DNA from: CAZGSV01 sp964528605
Lineage (GTDB): Bacteria > Armatimonadota > Zipacnadia > CAZGSV01
Length of the DNA: 64,000 nucleotides
NCBI GenBank assembly: GCA_964528605.1
Contig: CAZGSV010000004.1
Coordinates: forward strand, 1-64,000
Direction of reading: 5' to 3'
The notes below the pieces were generated by a model, which was not told where the DNA came from, ran no database searches, and saw nothing but the letters and a program-made list of their open reading frames with translations. A program made the translations under genes and the position numbers. Shown here in pieces: positions 58,493-64,000 of the stretch (its first letter is position 1; each line of letters opens with the position of its first letter).

Positions 58493-61400
58493 ATGCGCCG
58501 ATCACTGCTGGCCTTTGTGTTGGTCGCCGTCGCTGCGCTTGTCAGCGGCGTCGCGTATGCCCGCGACCTGCCCGTGGACTCGCCTTTCGGCGCGGTCCAC
58601 GGCGGCCGCTTCGCCATGATGCGCGAGGCAGGCATTCTGTGGTCGCGCGGCGACTTCTGGTGGCAGGGGCTCGAACCCGAGAAGGGACACTTCCGCTGGG
58701 AAGGCCTCGACCGAATCGTCAACGAGGCCAGTGAGAACGGCGTCGGCCTGCTCCCCATACTCGACTACAACAACCCCTGGTCCTCGCCCTACGCTCCGGT
58801 CACCGACCGCGAGCGCGCCGACTTCTGCGACTACGTGCGCGCCGTGGTCTCACGCTACAAAGACCGCATAGGGTACTGGCAGGTCTGGAATGAGCCCAAC
58901 ATCGGCTTTTGGAAGCCGGAGCCCAACCCGGAGCACTACACGCGCCTGCTCAAGGACGTCCATCGCACCATCAAGAGCATTGACCCTGAGGCGCAAGTGG
59001 TCTTTGGCGGCACCTCAGGCGTGGACCCCGAGTTCATTCGCAAGGTCTATGAACTAGGGGGGGGCTCGTTCTTCGACATACTGGCGGTCCACCCCTATCG
59101 CGAGGCGCCGGAAATCCGTTTTCTCGAGGACATGGCGGCGCTCAAGGCGCTGATGCGCGAGTTCCGACCTGAGAAGCCGATCTGGGCGACCGAGATCGGG
59201 TGGGCCTCCACGCGCGGCCTGGGCGAGCGCATTCAGGCCGAGTATCTGGTGCGCGCTTACGTGCTCTGCCTGGCCGCCGGCGTGCAACGCGCCTTCTACT
59301 ACAGTCTATCCGGCGGCGAGGGCTCGGGCATCGTCACCGAGCACTTCCGCCCCAAGCCAGCGTACTACGCCTACAAGACGATGGCGCATCCGCTCAGCGG
59401 CGCGCGCTATGCCGGCTCGCTCGCGCAAGGCGATGGGGTCTATGCCTATGCGTTCCTGAAGGGCGACGAGGCAATTGCGGTTCTCTGGAGCGCCGCCGGG
59501 CCGAAGACGGTGTCGCTGCCGGTCGGGCGGCCGACCGTCACCATCGCCGACCTGAGGGGCAGACGCCGCTCTCTCGCCTGTCCCGACAACGTCGCCACGC
59601 TGACGTTCGACTCAGCGCCCATCTATCTGCTCGATGCCGACCCTGTCGCGCTCTTCAGCAGCGCCACGCTGGAGATCCGCCCGCACGAAGTGCTGCTGTC
59701 CCCCGGGGCATCGCTCGAGGTGCAGGTGTTGGTGGGCAACACGACCCCCGCTTCGCGCAGACCGTGGACGGTCGGCTTGTCCCCGGTGCAGGGCACGGTC
59801 TCGCTCGACCTGCCCGCCACCCCCTTCAGCGTGCAACCAGGGGAGACGGTTGAGTTTGGGGCGCGCGTGCACGCGCCCGAGGGTGCGCAGCCAGGGCACC
59901 ACCAGATCGAACTGCGTCTCGTCTCCGACCCGGAGGGCCACAGCGTCGCGGGGTCACGCACCGCCGCCGCGCGTACGCTCGACGTCGTGATCCAGCCCCC
60001 CCGCTTATGGGAGTACGAGACCGGCGGCCGCGTCTATTCCTCGCCTACCCTTTTCGATCTCGACGGCGACGGCGGCGAGGAGTGCCTGATCAACTCTCAG
60101 GACGACGGCAAACTGCTATGCCTCGACGGCAAGGGCGCGCTGCGCTGGTCCTATCAGGCCGAGCGGCACCTGTCCTCGACGCCGAGCGTGGGCGACGTGG
60201 ACGCGGACGGCAAGCCCGAGGTGTTACAGGCGTTCCGCGATGTGCCGCTGCTCGCGTGCGTGGGCGCGGACGGACAAGAGAAGTGGAAGGTCAATACGGG
60301 CGCCAAGGTGCGCTGGTCCTGCCCCGCGCTGGCCGACCTAGACGGCAAGCCCGGTCTCGAGATTGTCCTGGGTGGCGAGGACGGCAGACTTCACTCCTTC
60401 AACGGTCAGGGGAAGTCCCTCTGGACCTTCGATGCCGGCGCCTCGACCGACCTGCCGCCTGCCGTCGCCGACGTGAATCAGGACAACGCGACGGAGATAG
60501 TCTTCGCGGACGGCGAGGGCACCGTTCGCTGCCTGAGCGCCGAGGGCGGGCTGCTGTGGACCTATGCCCTCCGCCGCGAGAGCGGCGCGGGCCCGATCAT
60601 CGCAGACCTATCGCTTGCCTCTCCGGGCCTTGAGGTGGTCGCGGCAGCGCAAACCGGCCAGGTGTACTGCCTGAGCAGCGAGGGCAAGTTGCTCTGGCGG
60701 CGCAGCCTGGGCGCGCCCATGGACGCGACGCTGGCTGCCGCTGACCTGGACCGCGACGGCCACCTCGAGGTGCTGTGCGCGGACGTGCTGGGGGCCGTGC
60801 ACTGCTTTGACGGCGAGGGCCGCCTCCGCTGGCGCTTCTTCAGCGCCGCCGCCGTTGACTCCGCGCCGGTGGCCTCCGACGTGGACGGCGACGGGCTGAT
60901 GGAGGTGCTGTTCGGCTCAGCCGACTACTGCCTCTACTGCCTCGATGCCGGCGGGCGTCTCAAGTGGAAGCACTTCGCCGGCAGCAAGATCGGCGGCTCG
61001 CCCGGCGTGGGCGAGATGGCGGGCGACGGCCGCGCCTTCATCGTCGCCGGCACCAAGGGCATGCGCGTGGTTTGCCTATCCGTCGGCAATCTCAGCAAAG
61101 TGCCCGGCGGGTGGCTCACCGGACGGGGGAATCCGCAGCAGACCGGCGCGGCGCTCTATCAACTCCCTCCGCAGTTCAGCCTCTTCCAGCAGCCCTACCG
61201 AGCGGAGTTTCGCTCACAAGGCATCTTCGAAGGCCCCAGTCGCACCGGCCAGCACCTGCGCGTCGAGGCGCACCGCGGCCGCAACGCCTACGCGCCCGAG
61301 AACACTGCCGCTGCCATCGAGCAGGCCATCGCCATCGGCTGCGACCTGGTGGAGGTGGACGTGCAGACGAGCGCGGACGGGCGCCTGGTGATCTCCCACG

Positions 61401-61963
61401 ACAATACCGTCGAGCGCAGGACCAACGGCGCGGGAGAGATAGAGCGGATGTCGTGGCCGGAACTGGCGCGGCTGGAGGCGGGCCTGTGGTTCGGCCCGCG
61501 CTTTACGTGCTCGCGGCTGCCGACCTTCGGCGAGGTGCTGGCGCAGTGCCGGGGGCGCATCGGCGTGTATGTGGACGCGAAGGCAGTTGCGCCGGAGGAA
61601 CTGGTTCGCGCTCTCAGAGAGCATGGCATGATGGACCAGGCCATAGTGCATCACGGCGCGGAGTATCTGGCGGAGTTGCGCGCGCTCGCGCCTAAGGTGG
61701 TCACGATCCCGAGTTTCGACACCGTCGCGGACATTGAGCGCCTGGCAGCGACGCTCAAGCCCGAGTTCGTGGAGGCGAAGTGGGGCGAGATGACCGAGGC
61801 GACGGTGGCCGCGGCCAGGCGGCTGGGCATGGAGTTCTCGCTCAGCATCCTGGGAGGCGGCGACACTCTCGAGGGCTGGAGCCAGTCGCTCGACCTGGGC
61901 ATAGACATGATCGAGACCGACCACCCGGACGAGTTGATCGCGCTCGTGCGCCAGCGCAAGTAG
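58493..61963 (+). CDS. Triple fusion: clan GH-A glycosidase, FG-GAP propeller, GDPD
   Basis: 1156 aa from the ATG at 58493 (GGAGGG at 6 nt). A signal peptide (about 1-24, ending VAYA) leads into a TIM-barrel glycosidase (about 28-330) with acid/base Glu134 in QVWNEPNIGFW and nucleophile Glu234 in IWATEIGW, as in GH39/GH5-like enzymes. A beta-sandwich (about 340-500) follows. Residues about 505-885 form an FG-GAP/PQQ-like propeller with DLDGDGGEE, DVDADGKPEV, DVNQDNATEIV, DLDRDGHLEV and DVDGDGLMEV. Residues about 925-1156 are a complete GDPD domain: EAHRGRNAYAPENT (His927), VEVDVQTSADGRLVISHDNT, and MIETDHPDEL. The propeller and GDPD modules also exist as separate proteins at 1-1694 and 2266-3048. 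The combination suggests a secreted enzyme that removes both sugar and phosphodiester groups from a polymer. Confidence 0.88.
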   Translation: MRRSLLAFVLVAVAALVSGVAYARDLPVDSPFGAVHGGRFAMMREAGILWSRGDFWWQGLEPEKGHFRWEGLDRIVNEASENGVGLLPILDYNNPWSSPYAPVTDRERADFCDYVRAVVSRYKDRIGYWQVWNEPNIGFWKPEPNPEHYTRLLKDVHRTIKSIDPEAQVVFGGTSGVDPEFIRKVYELGGGSFFDILAVHPYREAPEIRFLEDMAALKALMREFRPEKPIWATEIGWASTRGLGERIQAEYLVRAYVLCLAAGVQRAFYYSLSGGEGSGIVTEHFRPKPAYYAYKTMAHPLSGARYAGSLAQGDGVYAYAFLKGDEAIAVLWSAAGPKTVSLPVGRPTVTIADLRGRRRSLACPDNVATLTFDSAPIYLLDADPVALFSSATLEIRPHEVLLSPGASLEVQVLVGNTTPASRRPWTVGLSPVQGTVSLDLPATPFSVQPGETVEFGARVHAPEGAQPGHHQIELRLVSDPEGHSVAGSRTAAARTLDVVIQPPRLWEYETGGRVYSSPTLFDLDGDGGEECLINSQDDGKLLCLDGKGALRWSYQAERHLSSTPSVGDVDADGKPEVLQAFRDVPLLACVGADGQEKWKVNTGAKVRWSCPALADLDGKPGLEIVLGGEDGRLHSFNGQGKSLWTFDAGASTDLPPAVADVNQDNATEIVFADGEGTVRCLSAEGGLLWTYALRRESGAGPIIADLSLASPGLEVVAAAQTGQVYCLSSEGKLLWRRSLGAPMDATLAAADLDRDGHLEVLCADVLGAVHCFDGEGRLRWRFFSAAAVDSAPVASDVDGDGLMEVLFGSADYCLYCLDAGGRLKWKHFAGSKIGGSPGVGEMAGDGRAFIVAGTKGMRVVCLSVGNLSKVPGGWLTGRGNPQQTGAALYQLPPQFSLFQQPYRAEFRSQGIFEGPSRTGQHLRVEAHRGRNAYAPENTAAAIEQAIAIGCDLVEVDVQTSADGRLVISHDNTVERRTNGAGEIERMSWPELARLEAGLWFGPRFTCSRLPTFGEVLAQCRGRIGVYVDAKAVAPEELVRALREHGMMDQAIVHHGAEYLAELRALAPKVVTIPSFDTVADIERLAATLKPEFVEAKWGEMTEATVAAARRLGMEFSLSILGGGDTLEGWSQSLDLGIDMIETDHPDELIALVRQRK

Positions 61964-62036
61964 GGGCGTATGCCGAGGCCGTCTCGGAGCGCGCCGCCGG
62001 TCCTCCCGAGAGAGGCCTGATGTCGCACCCAAGGCT

Positions 62037-62167
62037 GCTCCTACGAGTGCCCCTTGGCTGCACTCTCGCGACATTCGGAGGAGCACGTGTAGGAGCGGGC
62101 TTTAGACCGCGACAATCCCTCCCTTCCGCGCCACCCGGGCCGTCGCCTCGCTAAAGGCGGGGCTACG
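62037..62167. repeat. REP-like palindromic repeat family D, three units
   Basis: Three units carry the ends GTAGGAGC or CGTAGC and GCGAC. Unit 1 (62037-62072) is inverted, with a GAGTGC/GCACTC stem. Unit 2 (62089-62113) reads GTAGGAGCGGGCTTTAGACC then GCGAC. Unit 3 (62142-62167) is inverted, GTCGCCTCGCTAAAGGCGGG then GCTACG. Units 2 and 3 share the CGGGCTTTAG core in opposite orientation, the arrangement of paired REPs. Unit 3 overlaps the 3' end of the truncated gene. Confidence 0.75.
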
Positions 62168-62417
62168 AGATGTCGGACCGAAGGATGCTGCTCCAGGGGG
62201 CGGGGCCCTGCGGGTCGCCGCGGGCAACGATGGCGTTGATGCCGTGCGCGCGCGCGGCGAGCATGAGGTCCACGATGGCGTCGTAGGCGAGCAGTCGCTT
62301 GAGCCAGCGGTCGCGCGCCTCGGAGTAGTGCGAGAGCCCGCACAGGGGATTGCCGCCCAGCAGCAGGCGGCTGATCGCGTGCCCGCCCAGGCTGACAGTG
62401 GGGAGCTCGATGGCCAT
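62163..62417 (-). pseudogene. Truncated gene ending inside a REP-like repeat
   Basis: 84 codons from the ATG at 62417. The start reads IELPTVSLGGHAISRLLLGGNPLCGLSHYSE, followed by DAIVDLMLAARAHGINAIVARGD, which looks like the N-terminal quarter of an aldo/keto-reductase-like TIM-barrel family that I remember from planctomycete and related genomes. The frame then ends at a TAG formed by the CGTAG of the REP-like unit 3. The rest of the protein (about 200 or more residues) is absent from the sequence downstream. Probably truncated by repeat insertion or recombination. GAGGC lies a few bases upstream of the ATG. Confidence 0.6.
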
Positions 62418-62472
62418 GCAAACGCCTCCGAGGTCACTCTAGCCCCGCCGGGGCTAGCAGGCGATCCTAGCC

Positions 62473-63531
62473 TCAGCCGCCGTCGAGGATTCCGGCGCAG
62501 CCCAGCACGAGCCGCGTCAGCGCGAGCAGCGCGCCGGCGGCCGCCAGCCAATCGCTCGAGCGGCTCCGCCTCTCGGCGCCCCAGAAGTACGAGCCGGCGA
62601 AGACGATCGCCGCCAGGCTCACTAGTCGCACCGGGTCAAAGAGGAACGCCACGAGCGCGAGTGCGGCGCTGCCGATGGCCGCGGCGGACCACTGGGAGGC
62701 CCGGCTGACCTGCGGCGGCGGCACAGCGGCCATGACAATGCCGAGTTGCCCGGCCGCGTCTTGCAGGGCGGCCCTGAGTTCGGCAACGCTCCGGTACCTG
62801 TACCGGGGGTCTTTGCTCATGGCGAGACGCAGGACCGCGCCAAGCGCGGGCGGAAGCGCGGAGTAGTCCGGCTCGACGGCGGTGACCTGGTGCGCAACCG
62901 TGGTCAAGTCTTCTCCCGGGAAAGCGCGCCTGCCGGTGGCCGCTTCGTAGAGCGTGGCGGCTAGGGAGAAGATGTCGGAGCGCGCGTCGAGCGCTGCCTT
63001 GGCCACTTGCTCCGGCGACATGTATGCGGGCGAGCCGGGAGCGGTAAGCGCCTCACTCGCGGCCGCCACCATGCCGAAGTCGGTGAGTTTGGCGGCGCCG
63101 TTGGCGGCCACCAGAATGTTGTCCGGCTTGATGTCGAGATGCAGTAGGCCGCGGGCGTGCGCGGCCTCGAGCGCGGCGCAGACCTGGTCCGCGAGGTAGA
63201 GCAAATCGGGCAGCCCCACGGGGCCCTCCATCTGCACGCGCCTGCGCAGGGAACTGCCGGGCACCAGTTCCATCGCGAGAAAGAACTCGTTGTTCGCGCG
63301 GCCTACCTCGAGGGGGCGGACGATGTTGGGATGGTTTAGTGCGGCGGCGACCTGAGCCTCGCGCTTGAGGCTGGCCAGCAGGCGGTTGCGCTGCTCCGGG
63401 GTCGCGCTAGCCGGGAAGTTGACTACCTTGAGCGCGACCGGCTGCGAGAAGCGCGGGCTGCTCGCCTGATAGACGACGCTGGTGGCGCCGCGCCCCAGTT
63501 CCGCGAGCAGTTGGTAGTCGCCGATTTGCAT
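62473..63531 (-). CDS. Membrane-anchored Hanks-type Ser/Thr protein kinase
   Basis: 352 aa. The kinase domain (about 5-260) has LGRGATSVVYQA (P-loop), ALKVV (Lys35), HLDIKPDNIL (Asp133; the residue before it is Leu132, not Arg, so it is a non-RD kinase), DFGMV (Asp151) and SPAYMSPEQ. DFG and KPDN are intact, so it should be active. The C-terminal 80 residues hold two or three hydrophobic helices (AAIGSAALALVAFLF, LVSLAAIVFAGSYFWG, AAGALLALTRLVLGCAG). No extracellular sensor domain is visible. Likely substrate and partners are unknown. Confidence 0.9.
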   Translation of the reverse strand: MQIGDYQLLAELGRGATSVVYQASSPRFSQPVALKVVNFPASATPEQRNRLLASLKREAQVAAALNHPNIVRPLEVGRANNEFFLAMELVPGSSLRRRVQMEGPVGLPDLLYLADQVCAALEAAHARGLLHLDIKPDNILVAANGAAKLTDFGMVAAASEALTAPGSPAYMSPEQVAKAALDARSDIFSLAATLYEAATGRRAFPGEDLTTVAHQVTAVEPDYSALPPALGAVLRLAMSKDPRYRYRSVAELRAALQDAAGQLGIVMAAVPPPQVSRASQWSAAAIGSAALALVAFLFDPVRLVSLAAIVFAGSYFWGAERRSRSSDWLAAAGALLALTRLVLGCAGILDGG

Positions 63532-63591
63532 TGACGGTGTCCTTGCGCCCTGTGCGCCCAGCCGGGCTTCACGTCCACACAGACGTTGCCT

Positions 63592-63604
63592 GGTAGAATC
63601 TACC
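63592..63604. promoter_or_regulatory. Short palindrome upstream of the kinase gene
   Basis: GGTAGA and TCTACC surround a single base. It lies about 60 bp before the kinase ATG, in the position expected for an operator or near a -10 box on the minus strand (TAGATT). Function is a guess. Confidence 0.25.
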
Positions 63605-63718
63605 GCAACAGCGCGCTTACGGGCCAGTGGTCTGCGGGGCGATCAGCGGGTGGCCGCCCTGCTCACGTGGGCCAGCCCTCCCGGGGTCTCCTGAGGCGAT
63701 GCCCGCTGGCGGCGCGTC

Positions 63719-63826
63719 GCCCCTACGATTTACCGTATGCGGTCCGCCGTCTACCTTGACTGGCCGCTGACCGCCAATCACCGACCACTGGCAACTGGTC
63801 GCTGGTCACTGACCACCGGCCACTGC
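63719..63826. repeat. Dispersed repeats of families F and E (copy 3)
   Basis: CGCCCCTACGATTTACCGTATG and GTCCGCCGTCTACC (63719-63755) resemble CGCCCCTACCGTCTACCGTATG at 30992-31013. It is followed by a CACTGG-type tract (63757-63826: GACTGGCCGCTGACC, GACCACTGGCAACTGG, TCGCTGGTCACTGACC) like those at 25321 and 55965. Confidence 0.7.
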
Positions 63827-63835
63827 GGCGCCCGG

Positions 63836-64000
63836 CTACGTTCTCCGCCTGGGCTGGTACCTCTTTACCGGGCACTCGTGGCGGGCGGCGCAGTAGCCGC
63901 AGTCGCGCGGATGGGTGGCGCAGCCCGCGGCCAGCGCGTAGCCTCCGGCAAGGCGCGCACCTGGCGTGCGGTAGTCTTTTGAGGGCGTGACGGTGATGCG
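63836..64000 (-). CDS. C-terminal fragment of a Cys-rich protein, cut by the window edge
   Basis: The last 54 codons of a minus-strand frame run from the window edge to a TAG at 63836-63838. The sequence reads ITVTPSKDYRTPGARLAGGY, then ALAAGCATHPRDCGYCAARH followed by ECPV and a basic tail. Four cysteines (C-x6-C-x2-C-x5-C) suggest a Zn or iron-sulfur site. The family is not identified. The stop lies about 10 bp from the family E repeat tract. Confidence 0.55.
   Translation of the reverse strand, partial: RITVTPSKDYRTPGARLAGGYALAAGCATHPRDCGYCAARHECPVKRYQPRRRT

Larger units (their letters stand above)
63532..63835. other. Intergenic region with repeats
   Basis: 304 bp upstream of the kinase gene. 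Contents: a short near-perfect palindrome GGTAGAATCTACC (63592-63604), a GGCGCGTCGCCCCTACG phrase (63711-63727), family F sequence (63719-63755) and family E sequence (63757-63826). No gene is seen. Confidence 0.6.

Overview
This is a GC-rich bacterial chromosome segment with tightly packed genes, frequent 4-bp ATGA/GTGA overlaps, many GTG and TTG starts, and GGAGG-type ribosome binding sites. Two outer-membrane beta-barrel proteins indicate a diderm. The gene content suggests an uncultured, largely anaerobic heterotroph: a glycyl radical enzyme with its activase, MqnE of futalosine menaquinone synthesis, indolepyruvate:ferredoxin oxidoreductase, DUF1638, DUF4838 and DUF5916 proteins, and very large multidomain glycosidases with FG-GAP propellers. 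Such combinations occur in Planctomycetota, Armatimonadota and similar MAG lineages. The sequence alone does not decide between them. I saw no rRNA, tRNA, CRISPR array, transposase or phage gene.

Left part (1-15.8 kb): a secreted FG-GAP/PQQ-like propeller protein cut by the window edge, a glycerophosphodiester phosphodiesterase-family protein, a glycyl radical enzyme plus activase of unknown substrate, mqnE followed by two paralogous response-regulator proteins with an unrecognised N-terminal domain, a DUF1638 protein with an unknown partner, a 995-aa glycosidase, and an isolated motAB stator pair.

Middle (15.9-42.7 kb): a membrane-fused spermidine-synthase-like protein, a two-gene winged-helix regulator operon with a clear sigma-70-like promoter, a DUF5916 outer-membrane protein, DMT and MFS transporters, a DnaQ-WYL fusion, a DUF2339/DUF3999 membrane cluster, a C1-flavoured cluster (pterin-binding methyltransferase, two tandem paralogous amidohydrolases, CBS protein), a Gfo/Idh/MocA oxidoreductase, a 1331-aa multidomain glycosidase, and ktrAB-like potassium uptake.

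Right part (43-64 kb): a long co-directional run, livJ, an internally deleted livJ copy, livHMGF, paaK, an outer-membrane barrel, iorAB, a second paaK, a tandem-ACT protein and an amidohydrolase. It reads as a unit for importing (aromatic) amino acids or aryl acids and interconverting aryl-pyruvates, aryl-acetyl-CoA and aryl-acetates. It is followed by a DUF4838 protein and a triple fusion of glycosidase, propeller and GDPD. A truncated gene, a membrane-anchored Ser/Thr kinase and a partial Cys-rich gene close the window.

Intergenic DNA is rich in dispersed palindromic repeats. At least five sequence families are visible, several present in two or three copies within 64 kb. In two places (25369 and 62163) a repeat supplies the stop codon of a gene. 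No REP-associated transposase lies in the window.
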